Shown here: positions 54,778 through 63,791 of the stretch, piece after piece
Layout: every line of letters starts with the position of its first letter
Position numbering within the stretch: the stretch's first letter is position 1
Source: Alteromonas naphthalenivorans
GTDB lineage: Bacteria > Pseudomonadota > Gammaproteobacteria > Enterobacterales > Alteromonadaceae
DNA length: 64,000 nucleotides
Assembly: GCF_000213655.1 (NCBI RefSeq)
Contig: NC_015554.1
Location: 1,550,001 to 1,614,000, forward strand
Direction: 5' to 3'
The notes under the pieces: generated by a model
Seen by the model: only the letters and a program-made list of their open reading frames with translations
The model's database searches: none
Told to the model about the DNA's origin: nothing
Translations under genes and position numbers: made by a program

Positions 54778-55086
54778 ATGATGATGGAAGAAGTTATTGT
54801 AGGGGAAGTAGCCAAAGGTCTCTTCAGGGCAGCTGGTTACCTAATTATTGAATTGTTTTTTTGGACAGTTTGCTATTGGGTAGGTTGGCCTATTTGCAAA
54901 GCGGTCACGTTTGGCGGATACCCAAAACAAAATAATCTACGGCGCTCAGAAAGTGAGAACGGACGGGAAAGTGAAGGCCGAAATTTTGGTGGCCGTAGTA
55001 GTAATCAGCACAGTAATGCATGGTGTGCATTGGTGGGTCTTGCCGTCGTTGTATCAGCTTTCTTGTTCATAATAACCCACTTTTAA
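54778..55086 (+). CDS. Small membrane protein with a charged glycine/asparagine loop
   Basis: The protein of about 102 residues has a first membrane region (GLFRAAGYLIIELFFWTVCY), a polar loop rich in arginine, glutamate, glycine and asparagine, and a last helix (WCALVGLAVVVSAFLFIITH). No family is recognised. Three ATGs (54778, 54781 and 54784) and an upstream GTG (54772) are possible starts; a GTGGGA stands near. Treat the exact start as uncertain. Confidence 0.5.
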   Translation: MMMEEVIVGEVAKGLFRAAGYLIIELFFWTVCYWVGWPICKAVTFGGYPKQNNLRRSESENGRESEGRNFGGRSSNQHSNAWCALVGLAVVVSAFLFIITHF

Positions 55087-55203
55087 TAGCCAACAGTTAT
55101 GCCAGTTACCGTGAATTAGGTATTTATAAGTAAATAACCTGCGACATTGAACAGGTTACATGTAATGCTTTGAACATTAGAACAATGACCTACCAGAGCT
55201 ATT

Positions 55204-55488
55204 ATGAATTTAGATAAATCGACAAAACGCATTGCTAAAAGGGTAAAGAAAGGATTTCAAGGCTACCCACAAATTACTTTAACGTATTATGGCGAAACGC
55301 CTGATTGCGCAAACGAAGTAGTGATGGGATTTATTGCCGAAGAAGGCGTTGCTCCACAAGAGCAGAAGTTTGCCAGCAAGACTGATGCAAGAACCGATGA
55401 AACTATTCAAACTACATTACTTAAAGTTATTGAACGGGCCGACGCAAAAACGGTAACAGAAGCCGAAGAGATTGTGGTCAGAAAATAG
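55204..55488 (+). CDS. Small soluble protein of unknown function
   Basis: The 94-residue protein is basic at the N-terminus (KSTKRIAKRVKKGFQGYPQI) and acidic later. Two short strands (PQITLTYYG, then NEVVMGFIAEEG) are followed by a helix (DETIQTTLLKVIERADAKT). It looks like a small conserved gammaproteobacterial protein; I do not know its role. ATG 55204 follows CCAGAGCTATT. No operon partners are evident. Confidence 0.55.
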   Translation: MNLDKSTKRIAKRVKKGFQGYPQITLTYYGETPDCANEVVMGFIAEEGVAPQEQKFASKTDARTDETIQTTLLKVIERADAKTVTEAEEIVVRK

Positions 55489-55634
55489 CGCCTGTTTAGC
55501 AACGCTGCAGTTTATTGAGAGCCTTACATAGACGTTAGTAAAACGATTTAAGTAGAAAGTCACCAATATAATTCACCATGATAATTCACAAATAGCAGCA
55601 AGCAGCGAGCCCACTTAATGGCATTCACTATTTT

Positions 55635-56828
55635 TTAATGGCGTGTTTTAAATTTTAGCGTAAAGAAAAACACCAATAAATAACAGCTGAACGAAAACCA
55701 GTAGGGCAGTGAGGCATCTATAGCATAAAGATATGAGCCTAAAAGCGGGCCTACTGCGAACCCCAAAGGCGGGCAGGCGCCAGCGATGCCTGCTACCGCA
55801 CCTTGTTCATCTGATGATACCGCTACCGATACCCCAGCCATAAACCCTGGCCCCGCTATGCCTAACCCCAAACCCAATACGCACATGGCTGACATAAATT
55901 GAAGTTTAGTTTCACCAGAAGCTAAGATAGCAAACGCTATCATCATGATGGGCATTGAGAGCCGTAATAAGGTGAAAGGGCGAAGCTTTAATCGAGGAAT
56001 AACCAGCATTTGAACCAACAACGCAGATGCGGCAGAAATCATTAAACTGAAGCCTACAATTTTGGCGGTATCGGTGCTGTTTAGTCCGAAGGTGTCTTGA
56101 AACCGAAAGGCTATAGTTTGCTGAACGATGGCAAAGCCCATAAACAACAATACGCCTGCTACTATTAATGGGAATATTCTAGGATCAGTGTATTTAAGCT
56201 TCTTGGGTGCTGAAGTATGTGTAGGCTTAGGCAATACGGGCAAAGAGTACATGGCTAATACCGCGACGGCAACGGTTACACCCACAGAAAAATAAAGCGG
56301 CGTAAGTAAACTTATACTGGCCAACAACCCACCAATGGCAGGCCCCAAAATTGAGCCAATATTGGTTGCAGCGCCTAGCGCGCCCATCCCCTTTACTCGC
56401 TCTTCTACCGTAGTGATATCTGCCATGTAGGCACTTGCTGAAGGCGATACAGCAGCCATTACCGTGGCATTGCCCACTCGCGTAATGATAAGTAAGACAA
56501 GCGCTGCTAAAGGAGCTAGCAGGCCTAATAGTGCAGCTTGGAATACACCCGCGAAAACCAAAGTACCCGCAGAATAACCAAACAATCCTATTAAGAGTAC
56601 TATTCGTCTACCCCAGCGATCGCTAGCACGCCCCCACAAAGGGCTGATTAAAAATAATGTGAGAGACGAGCAAGAAATAATGGCGCCAATTTGCACTTCT
56701 ATTAGGCCAATTTCTCTACCTAGCGGTGCTAAAATTGCGAACAGAACGGTTTGCGCAAATCCAATGGCAGCTGCGGCTAATAGCAGTGTATTTTTAGCTA
56801 ACTTATTAGACGGCATGGGTTGTGTCAT
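55635..56828 (-). CDS. MFS transporter, DHA1-like efflux pump
   Basis: The 397-residue protein has twelve helices and the major-facilitator motif A as LWGRASDRWGRRIVLLIG between helices 2 and 3. The DHA1 family exports drugs or metabolites with proton antiport. It has GSILGPAIGGLLA, a motif C-like segment, in helix 5. It is divergent from nothing near; a 215-bp gap separates it from the OYE-family gene upstream on the same strand. The substrate is unknown. Confidence 0.85.
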   Translation of the reverse strand: MTQPMPSNKLAKNTLLLAAAAIGFAQTVLFAILAPLGREIGLIEVQIGAIISCSSLTLFLISPLWGRASDRWGRRIVLLIGLFGYSAGTLVFAGVFQAALLGLLAPLAALVLLIITRVGNATVMAAVSPSASAYMADITTVEERVKGMGALGAATNIGSILGPAIGGLLASISLLTPLYFSVGVTVAVAVLAMYSLPVLPKPTHTSAPKKLKYTDPRIFPLIVAGVLLFMGFAIVQQTIAFRFQDTFGLNSTDTAKIVGFSLMISAASALLVQMLVIPRLKLRPFTLLRLSMPIMMIAFAILASGETKLQFMSAMCVLGLGLGIAGPGFMAGVSVAVSSDEQGAVAGIAGACPPLGFAVGPLLGSYLYAIDASLPYWFSFSCYLLVFFFTLKFKTRH

Positions 56829-57045
56829 AGTGAAGATTACTGCTTGGTTGTACGGTCAATGATGAGCGTAGTGTTGTCAGCCATTCTGGATGTTGCCACT
56901 CAAATAATCCCATGTGCGTTTGCAAACATTTTAGTAAGCAAGTTAGCCAGATCATTAGCGAATTTATTGAGTGAACGTGCAAAGGTTCCACAAGCATTAA
57001 TATAAATGCCTATGGAACTGCCTATGCACGAGCTTGTATAACTGC

Positions 57046-58149
57046 TTATGTAAGCGACGCGAGGGCTTTCCCTGAGAATTCCTCTAATTCATCAAGCTGG
57101 TTGTTTTTGATTTTATTTGCCCAATTGGCATCTTGGAGTAGGGCGCGGCCTACGGCTACCAAATCAAACTCGCCTTTTTCTAAACGTTCAATCAAATCAT
57201 CGATAGCACGCGTGTTCGAACCTTTCCCGGTGAAGGCACCAAAGAAATCATCGTTAAGACCTACTGAGCCTACGGTAATTGTTGGCTTGCCAGTAAGCTT
57301 TTTCGTCCATCCTGCTAGGTTTAAATCGCTACCTTCGAATTCATTTTCCCAGTAACGGCGCTGTGAACAATGGAATATGTCTACACCTGCATCACTAAGC
57401 GGGGCTAAAAATTCTTCAAGTAATTGCGGTGTTTCCGCGAGGCGCGCTGTGTAATCTTGTTGTTTCCATTGTGAATAACGCAGCACAATGGGGAAGTCAG
57501 GCGACGTAGCGGCGCGGATCGCTTTAATAATTTCTACCGCAAAGCGACCACGGTTCGCCATGCTGCCACCCCAATCATCGGTGCGCTCGTTAGTGCCGCT
57601 CCAGAAAAACTGGTCAATCAAATAGCCGTGTGCCCCGTGAATTTCAATACCATCAAAACCAATGCGTTTAGCATCTGCCGCAGCGGTTGCGAAAGCACCG
57701 ATTACAGACTCAATATGTTGTTGAGTCATTGGCTCTGCGCCTTGCTTACCAGGCTTAAATAAGCCTGAAGGCCCTGCACTAGGCAGTTCCGGGAAAGGGG
57801 CTTTTTCAGCAACACGAGCCATTCCTACGTGCCAAAGCTGAGGCATAATTTTACCACCAACACTGTGCACGGCCTTTACCGTTTCTTCCCAACCGGCAAG
57901 TGCCTTGTCACCGTGAAAAACAGGAATGCGATGGCTCATATTAGCTACCGGATCGTTTACCGTAGTGCCTTCTGTGATAATTAATCCTGTTCCACCTTCA
58001 GCGCGGCGGCGATAGTAATCAGCAACCTCTGTGGTAGGAATACCTTCAGGAGAAAATTCACGCGTCATCGGTGCCATTACAATTCTGTTGTCTACCGAAA
58101 GCCCTTTATGTTCGAAAGGGGTAAATAAGGCTTGAGTTTTAGTGGTCAT
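57046..58149 (-). CDS. Old Yellow Enzyme homologue
   Basis: The 367-residue NADH:flavin oxidoreductase shows NRIVMAPMTREFSPEGIPT at the start, the catalytic segment RIGFDGIEIHGAHGYLIDQF with FWSGTNERTDDWGGSMANRG, and the FMN strand TITVGSVG. This is the Old Yellow Enzyme type that reduces the C=C bond of enones using FMN and NADPH/NADH. Length matches the family. It is a second homologue in this window, different from the one next to ssrA. The ATG is preceded by a weak ribosome site. Confidence 0.9.
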   Translation of the reverse strand: MTTKTQALFTPFEHKGLSVDNRIVMAPMTREFSPEGIPTTEVADYYRRRAEGGTGLIITEGTTVNDPVANMSHRIPVFHGDKALAGWEETVKAVHSVGGKIMPQLWHVGMARVAEKAPFPELPSAGPSGLFKPGKQGAEPMTQQHIESVIGAFATAAADAKRIGFDGIEIHGAHGYLIDQFFWSGTNERTDDWGGSMANRGRFAVEIIKAIRAATSPDFPIVLRYSQWKQQDYTARLAETPQLLEEFLAPLSDAGVDIFHCSQRRYWENEFEGSDLNLAGWTKKLTGKPTITVGSVGLNDDFFGAFTGKGSNTRAIDDLIERLEKGEFDLVAVGRALLQDANWANKIKNNQLDELEEFSGKALASLT

Positions 58150-58525
58150 GGGTAGTTATATTCCATATATAGTGCGCAAAATGTGCTTAAAAACGCGTTA
58201 GGCTTTTAAACGAACATTCAACGCAACAAAATTCATTTGGGAAACGTTAGTAGGCCGCTTTATCGTTTTCGTATCTTTTTATTCGAGCTTATCGATACAG
58301 GCTCATTAATACGTGCTTATTTAAACGAGCTCTATGATAAGCGTACGCTGCTTAGGTTTCACCGGTCTACGAGACTGAATATAGTATTAGCAGATGACGA
58401 AGAGTCAATTTATCAATTTGAATGGTCATACCAGTGGTTGCCCGCATGCAGTTTTAATCCAGCCGTAAAAATAAATCACCCCTATTGCCATTTTGTTTCG
58501 TTATGTAAGAAAACAGGAGAGCAAT
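58150..58525. other. Intergenic region before the TonB gene
   Basis: This 376-bp region separates divergent genes and must hold promoters for the OYE homologue and the TonB operon. One TTG-started frame (58237-58548) crosses it but has no ribosome site and overlaps the TonB start. The end of the region holds CAGGAGAGCAAT, the TonB ribosome site. Confidence 0.5.
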
Positions 58526-59176
58526 ATGAACGCATTCACAGAACATGATGTACTTCGCCCCTTCAGCGTTAAGCCACTTATTTACATAGCAATGAGTGTA
58601 GTTATCACCTTTGCTTTGTTTGCCGTTATGGCTAAATTGATAGAGAACGATCAGGTTGCGGGTAAAGTGACGGAGTATCAAACTGTTGGGCCGATTGTAT
58701 TGACGTTGGACGATCCTAAAGTGATTGTACGTACGCCTATAAAACCCATGGAGAAGCCTGTAGCGCAGCCGCCTATGGAAATACCCAAAGCAGATCCTAC
58801 GCCCAATGACACCGATACAACGTTTAAGTTTACCCCTCAATTTACCAACAATACGGTGAATATAAATCCTAATTTTCAAAGTGGACAAAAGGATATGCAA
58901 GCTTCTCCGCAATTTCGAGTAGATCCCTCTTTTCCCCAAGAGGCGTTGCGAGATGGTATAGAAGGGTGGGTGAAGTTAGGTTTTACGGTAGCGTCAAATG
59001 GTACGGTACAAGATATTTATATTATTAGCGCCGAGCCCAAGCGTGTGTTCGACCGTGCAGCCCGTAGAGCCTTGTCAAAATGGAAATATAAACCAAAAAT
59101 AGAAAATGGTGTGCCAGTGGCTCAACATGATATGTTTGTTGTATTAGATTTTCGTTTTGAATCCGCTCGTCAATAG
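58526..59176 (+). CDS. TonB-family energy transducer
   Basis: The 216-residue protein has one N-terminal membrane helix (about 18-36), a proline-rich spacer (TPIKPMEKPVAQPPMEIPKA), and a C-terminal TonB domain (about 125-216) with PQFRVDPSFPQEALRDGIEG, FTVASNGTVQDIYII and FDRAARRALSKWKYKP. It transmits proton-motive force to outer-membrane receptors. ATG 58526 follows CAGGAG at the right spacing; a longer frame exists upstream. No exbB/exbD lies next to it. The sigma and anti-sigma genes follow. Confidence 0.9.
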   Translation: MNAFTEHDVLRPFSVKPLIYIAMSVVITFALFAVMAKLIENDQVAGKVTEYQTVGPIVLTLDDPKVIVRTPIKPMEKPVAQPPMEIPKADPTPNDTDTTFKFTPQFTNNTVNINPNFQSGQKDMQASPQFRVDPSFPQEALRDGIEGWVKLGFTVASNGTVQDIYIISAEPKRVFDRAARRALSKWKYKPKIENGVPVAQHDMFVVLDFRFESARQ

Positions 59177-59228
59177 CATGTTTTGATTGGTTTTTACTTA
59201 GTTCTTCAAGGTGAATAAGGGAGCGCGT

Positions 59229-59795
59229 ATGAGTTATGCCAGAGCAGGGCTGCTGATATCGGTAAAAGATTGGTTCAGTGCACCCTTAAGCGATGAAAGC
59301 TTAATGGAACGATATGCGCGTACGGGGGAACCTAAAGCGTTATCTCGTTTATACGATCGACATAGCAATGCATTGTATTACTATTTGCTGGTGTTGAGTA
59401 ACGCAGATATGGCGGCAGATATAACTCAAAAAACGTGGCTAAAGGTAATAGAAAAAAAGCACTTGTATCGCCAGGAAGGAAAATTTCTGGGCTGGCTTTT
59501 CACCCTTGGCCGCAACACCCTGCTAGATGAACTTAGAAAGCAATATCAACAAAGCAACCATTGTAATCAGGTTGAAAGCTTGGTGTCTGATAGTAATCCG
59601 TTAGATGAGGTACCTGACTTTCACCAACTATTAAAGCGGTTACCCTTCGAGCAGAAAGAAGCATTTTCCTTACAGCAAGAAGGGTTCAGCGTACACGAGA
59701 TAAGTACAATTTGTTGTGTCCCTCACGAGACAGTCAAAACACGTCTTCGTTATGCAAGGGAAAAGCTTAAAAAAGCATTGGAGTCACAATCATGA
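59229..59795 (+). CDS. ECF-family sigma factor
   Basis: The 188-residue protein has sigma region 2 (SLMERYARTGEPKALSRLYD, then ALYYYLLVLSNADMAADITQ and KTWLKVIEKK) and region 4 (LLKRLPFEQKEAFSLQQEGF with SVHEISTICCVPHETVKTRL). It would direct RNA polymerase to a small regulon, perhaps including tonB-linked genes. A GTG at 59211 is possible, but ATG 59229 follows AAGGGAGCG closely. The stop overlaps the next gene (ATGA) by 4 nt. Confidence 0.9.
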   Translation: MSYARAGLLISVKDWFSAPLSDESLMERYARTGEPKALSRLYDRHSNALYYYLLVLSNADMAADITQKTWLKVIEKKHLYRQEGKFLGWLFTLGRNTLLDELRKQYQQSNHCNQVESLVSDSNPLDEVPDFHQLLKRLPFEQKEAFSLQQEGFSVHEISTICCVPHETVKTRLRYAREKLKKALESQS

Positions 59796-60406
59796 AAGAC
59801 GAAAATGAACACTTCCGTCAGGCATATCAGCACAGCAAAAACCAACGCAAAGTGCCAAGTCGCATTAAACGTAAGGTGATAAATAATGCAAAGCACCATG
59901 AATACTCAGGTTTTGGGCAAGGTTCACGCTTTTGGCAACTTGTAGGGAGTTGGCATAAGGACTGGTTTGCATTTGGTGCGGCTGCTTTTGTATTGGTTAT
60001 ATTGGTAGGTATTTATGATTTTAAAAGCCAGGTAAGCAATACTGTAGATATTGCCACTATAGATGTTGAACTTGAAGTACACGGTTTTAGCGATGAAATA
60101 GCCGATGTAGATAGTAACGATTACAGCAAACAATATAAGGCTTATAGTAGAGCTTACGAACATCAGTTGGCCACGTTGAATGCAGTAAGAACAAGCGTAG
60201 CGACACTGACGAACATCAATAATCAATGGACGTTAGTAGATTGCTCGTCAAAGCAAATAACCCTATCTGATAATCTTGTCGCGAGTATGAGAGCGCATCA
60301 GCGTATTGCCACAGGCATTGAAATTGGTGACCAAGTAGCATTAGCGTTCAATCAAAATGGATTGATCTTAAATATTACTCCTTCTGCTGCGCCGAAGATG
60401 TGCTGA
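59792..60406 (+). CDS. Probable membrane anti-sigma factor
   Basis: The 204-residue protein has a basic cytoplasmic N-terminus (about 1-60), one membrane helix (WFAFGAAAFVLVILVGIYDF) and a periplasmic part of about 120 residues. It overlaps the sigma gene by 4 nt. This order and topology fit a cognate anti-sigma factor that releases its sigma upon a periplasmic signal. No HxxxCxxC motif of the ZAS type is visible, so the mechanism is open. Confidence 0.6.
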   Translation: MKDENEHFRQAYQHSKNQRKVPSRIKRKVINNAKHHEYSGFGQGSRFWQLVGSWHKDWFAFGAAAFVLVILVGIYDFKSQVSNTVDIATIDVELEVHGFSDEIADVDSNDYSKQYKAYSRAYEHQLATLNAVRTSVATLTNINNQWTLVDCSSKQITLSDNLVASMRAHQRIATGIEIGDQVALAFNQNGLILNITPSAAPKMC

Positions 60407-60513
60407 CAAGATCTAGTCATTAAAAAAGCACTTGGGTTGAGCGTGAATTAAGCAATGCATAAAAATAAAAAGGGGGAAAGAAACATAGAATATCGCGGGT
60501 GAAAAGCGTAAGC

Positions 60514-60551
60514 CTTACGCGGGTTTATAAAATGTAAAATAACCGCGTAAG
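60514..60551. terminator. Hairpin between the sigma operon and cdd
   Basis: CTTACGCGGGTTTAT (60514-60528) and ATAACCGCGTAAG (60539-60551) form a long stem with small bulges. It sits between the convergent sigma/anti-sigma operon and cdd. There is no strong T-tract, so it may be a bidirectional terminator of modest strength. Confidence 0.5.
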
Positions 60552-60583
60552 ATCTTATACTTAAATATCAAGCCTAAACCTAC

Positions 60584-60991
60584 CTACTTGCCTAAATCGT
60601 GCGCTCTAAACGCATTAGGCAGCAATTCACCAATGGTGGTTTCGTGGGTTTTACCCGATTTAGTGACCATCACCACAGGGGTATCGTCTGGCGCAAATTC
60701 TGCAATTTTTTGTCGACAGCCTCCGCAAGGAAAGCAAAATTCGTCATTTTGACTCGCCACCACAATAGAATGAATGCGTTTATGGCCGTGGCTAACCATA
60801 TTTCCAATGGCGCTGGCTTCAGCACATTGGCTAAGGGGGTAAGCGGCACTTTCGACATTACAGCCTGCAAAAATATCACCTGACTCGGTAAGTACAGCTG
60901 CACCCACTTTAAAATCAGAATAAGGTGAGTGCGAGTGTTGTTGAACTTCTTGTGCTTGTTCTATTAGCTTTTTTATCTTTTTATTATCCAT
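60584..60991 (-). CDS. cdd: Cytidine deaminase
   Basis: The 135-residue protein is a tetramer-type cytidine deaminase converting cytidine and deoxycytidine to uridine and deoxyuridine in pyrimidine salvage. Zinc ligands and the catalytic glutamate appear as SQCAEASAIGNM and FPCGGCRQ; NVESAAYPLSQ is the substrate region. Length is right for the short (homotetrameric) class rather than the about 294-residue E. coli dimer form. ATG 60991 is the only sensible start. It diverges from nlpI across 128 bp. Confidence 0.95.
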   Translation of the reverse strand: MDNKKIKKLIEQAQEVQQHSHSPYSDFKVGAAVLTESGDIFAGCNVESAAYPLSQCAEASAIGNMVSHGHKRIHSIVVASQNDEFCFPCGGCRQKIAEFAPDDTPVVMVTKSGKTHETTIGELLPNAFRAHDLGK

Positions 60992-61119
60992 AACTACCTA
61001 CATTCTCCCGACTTATAACTTTACTTTTTACACTAAATGCGAGAAGGTTGGCGGCATATAAAGCCGCTTACGCATCTGTAACGCGGGATGTTTTTCTTAC
61101 TTAAGAATGCTTTTTTACC

Positions 61120-62013
61120 ATGCGTCGAAACGTTAGTCTCATCTTTTTTTTCATATTTGTTGGTATTTTAGGCGGTTGTGCACAAACTCCAGAAGTTTCT
61201 CGCCAGCCACAAATGGGTAATTTACTGTTAGCAGAGCCAGCGCCAGTTAATCCTCGCTCTGAAATGGCTATTGCCCGTTACAATCAAATTTTGGGTAGCA
61301 GCGCCTTGTCTGATGAAGACAAAGCAGAACTTCACCTACAACGCGGAATGCTATACGACAGCGTTGGGTTAGGTGGGTTAGCACAGTTTGATTACAGTCA
61401 GGCTATCAACCTTAAGCCCGATTTTGCAGAAGCCTATAACTCTATGGGCATTCACTACATTCAGCAAAGTGACTTTATACAAGCCTACGATTCTTTCGAT
61501 TCTACGCTAGAAATTAACCCTGAATATGATTTCGCTTTTTTGAACCGTGGCATTGCCTTGTATTACGGCGGTAGATCGGAATTGGCTATAGAAGACTTAG
61601 GCCGGTTTTTACAAAAGGATAATTCTGACCCGTTTCGTGCCTTGTGGGCGTATTTTGCCCATTACGATTTATCGCCAGAAGAAGGTCAGGCTTATTTAGC
61701 GGCTATTCGGCCAGAATTAAATAATGAACATTGGGCCACCACACTAACCGATTTATTTTTAGGCGTGGTGGATGAAAACGCAGTGCTTAATTCGCTACTT
61801 GACGGTGTAAAGAGTCAAAAAGCATTAACTGATAGGCTGTGTGAAGCGTACTTTTATTTAGGTAAGTACCATAGCCAAGATGGCAACAATGGTATCGCTT
61901 CTAACTATTTTAAGTTGGCGCTGAGCACCAACGTCTTTGATTATGTTGAACATCGTTACGCTCGAATGGAGCTTAACCGTCTTCGTCAACGTTCGTCAGA
62001 CGCTGAAGAGTAA
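61120..62013 (+). CDS. nlpI: NlpI-family TPR lipoprotein
   Basis: The 297-residue lipoprotein has a signal with the lipobox LGGC (cysteine 20), followed by NlpI-like tetratricopeptide repeats: ELHLQRGMLYDSVGLGGLAQ, FAEAYNSMGIHYIQQSDFIQ and FAFLNRGIALYYGGRSELAI. E. coli NlpI (294 residues) acts as an adaptor of peptidoglycan hydrolases in the outer-membrane periplasmic face. Length and repeats match well. The Sel1-repeat protein follows 13 nt after the stop, so they are likely cotranscribed. Confidence 0.85.
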   Translation: MRRNVSLIFFFIFVGILGGCAQTPEVSRQPQMGNLLLAEPAPVNPRSEMAIARYNQILGSSALSDEDKAELHLQRGMLYDSVGLGGLAQFDYSQAINLKPDFAEAYNSMGIHYIQQSDFIQAYDSFDSTLEINPEYDFAFLNRGIALYYGGRSELAIEDLGRFLQKDNSDPFRALWAYFAHYDLSPEEGQAYLAAIRPELNNEHWATTLTDLFLGVVDENAVLNSLLDGVKSQKALTDRLCEAYFYLGKYHSQDGNNGIASNYFKLALSTNVFDYVEHRYARMELNRLRQRSSDAEE

Positions 62014-62026
62014 CAGCGTCTAGACA

Positions 62027-63787
62027 ATGCGTGGATTAACATTAGCGATAATAGCGCTGTTGCTGATAGCGGGCGACAGCGGCCGTTACACGCAGCAGTT
62101 AGTGCGTAATGCTACCTCGGCAATACATGCTTACGATAAGCAATTCCTCTTAGCCGAGCCTCTTTCAACCGAGCCTGATTTATCTGATGCATTGGCACCC
62201 GAACAAGCCGGTTCTGATCCACTTAGCTCTAATTCAGCCAGCGCTGATTCAACTGCTAGCGCTCCCGCGAGTAACCCACTTTCGTCAAATAAAGCTCGGC
62301 CGTTAAAGCAAAGCGTTTACGCGTTGCTATGGCTTGCGGCGCAAAATAATGAACTATCTGGTACAAGTCAGGGCAACGATAATGCCAGCGAAGAAGCACA
62401 AAACCTTCTTATCAATGTAGCAACTAAAAATAATGCCCAATATTGGCTTGAGCAGTTAGCCTCAATTAATAATGCTGACGCAGCATGGGCGTTGTACCAA
62501 TTACTTGGTGAAGAGGCCGCTTCAGATCGGCTTGTTCGTTTAGCTGCCCTTGGTAATGTCGCCGAAGCGCAACTCGCCTTTGCCATGGCGACTGAGAATC
62601 CAGAAAAACGAGAGAAATGGTTAATTAGAGCGGCTGAGCAAGGTTATATGCCTGCTCAAGCTGCACTCGCTGATTGGTATCTTTTACACGCTCAACCAGA
62701 ATTAGCAAAACCTTGGCTTCAGAAAACGGCCATGGATGATATGCAAAGTGCTTTTAAGTACGGCAGGTTATTGTGGGATGAAAATAATCGTGACGACGCA
62801 AAAGTATTTATTCAGCGCGCCGCTAAGGAAGGTCATAAATTAGCGCAGCAGATAGCATCTGTTATTAAACGGTATAGGCCAACAACACCTACTGCTGTGT
62901 CTCAATATTCATGGCAATCAAATACAATGTGCCATCAGCGAATACAACTTGTCGCTACCTCATTGGCCACGATTGCTCGTGCTGATAAGTTATATAAAGA
63001 CTATGTGAACGATGAGCGGTTGAGTGAACTTCCGCTATGTATTGCACCGCCTTTATGGCTTGAAAATAATGTGCTTGATTGTAACGCTAATTTTCAAGGG
63101 CAAGGTAATCTTGCCTGCAACGTGAAGCCACTGGCGCCAATTGTTAAGGCTCGGGATCTTACCCATGCCATCGTGGTATCGGAGCAGGGCAAAGCCAATG
63201 TTCAAAATGGGGTGATGTACTTAGATATAAGCGATGCTTACTCGGTGATGGTACACGAACTGGCGCACTTCGCGGGTTTTATTGACGAATATGCGTTGTC
63301 ACGCAACGCCGCGACGCGATACTGCTCTAACGAAGGGTTAAATACATTTGCTCCGCCTAATCTTACTATGGACGGTGCCATTGCTTATCATCCTCAAAAC
63401 ACCGTAAATCACTGGGAAACCAAAGCCAAAGAAGCGTTTTTACCTCTACGGGTAGGCACTGCGAAAACCTGTGGTGCAATAAACGTCACCAGCTACAAAC
63501 CTAGCCGTGTTATCACGTTTATGGAACACCATGATAGTGGAGTCATACCCGATTTATACTTGTCTTTGTGGCAAGACCAGTTAGCAAATCCCGCGGCGCA
63601 GCGACCTATTTCAATGAATCTGTTTCAGGCTTTTCATAAAAGCGGACAATCCCAAGAGGCCGGGCAATGGCTTGCGGCCTACGAAAGCCACAAAGCGAGT
63701 GGTGAAATAAATGCGGGTGAGGCGGCAGCAGATGCTGCTACCACTACCGATGCTAAAACAGACGCTAAAACCAATATCGAAGAATAA
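62027..63787 (+). CDS. Sel1-repeat protein with an M64-like metallopeptidase motif
   Basis: The 586-residue protein has an N-terminal membrane or signal helix (LTLAIIALLLIAG), a serine/alanine/proline-rich linker (about 60-95), Sel1-like repeats (about 155-285; for example AEQGYMPAQAALADWYLLHA), and a C-terminal zincin-like domain. The motif VHELAHFAGFIDEYAL (H410, E411, H414) fits HExxHxxG with a following DEY, seen in M64-type peptidases. It is periplasmic or membrane-anchored. Its substrate is unknown; cotranscription with NlpI suggests a cell-envelope task. The last 30 residues are low-complexity. Confidence 0.7.
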   Translation: MRGLTLAIIALLLIAGDSGRYTQQLVRNATSAIHAYDKQFLLAEPLSTEPDLSDALAPEQAGSDPLSSNSASADSTASAPASNPLSSNKARPLKQSVYALLWLAAQNNELSGTSQGNDNASEEAQNLLINVATKNNAQYWLEQLASINNADAAWALYQLLGEEAASDRLVRLAALGNVAEAQLAFAMATENPEKREKWLIRAAEQGYMPAQAALADWYLLHAQPELAKPWLQKTAMDDMQSAFKYGRLLWDENNRDDAKVFIQRAAKEGHKLAQQIASVIKRYRPTTPTAVSQYSWQSNTMCHQRIQLVATSLATIARADKLYKDYVNDERLSELPLCIAPPLWLENNVLDCNANFQGQGNLACNVKPLAPIVKARDLTHAIVVSEQGKANVQNGVMYLDISDAYSVMVHELAHFAGFIDEYALSRNAATRYCSNEGLNTFAPPNLTMDGAIAYHPQNTVNHWETKAKEAFLPLRVGTAKTCGAINVTSYKPSRVITFMEHHDSGVIPDLYLSLWQDQLANPAAQRPISMNLFQAFHKSGQSQEAGQWLAAYESHKASGEINAGEAAADAATTTDAKTDAKTNIEE

Positions 63788-63791
63788 AGCA

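Noticed and set aside
58237..58548. TTG-started 103-codon frame before tonB
   Set aside because: It lacks a ribosome site, overlaps the tonB start and has no recognisable domain.
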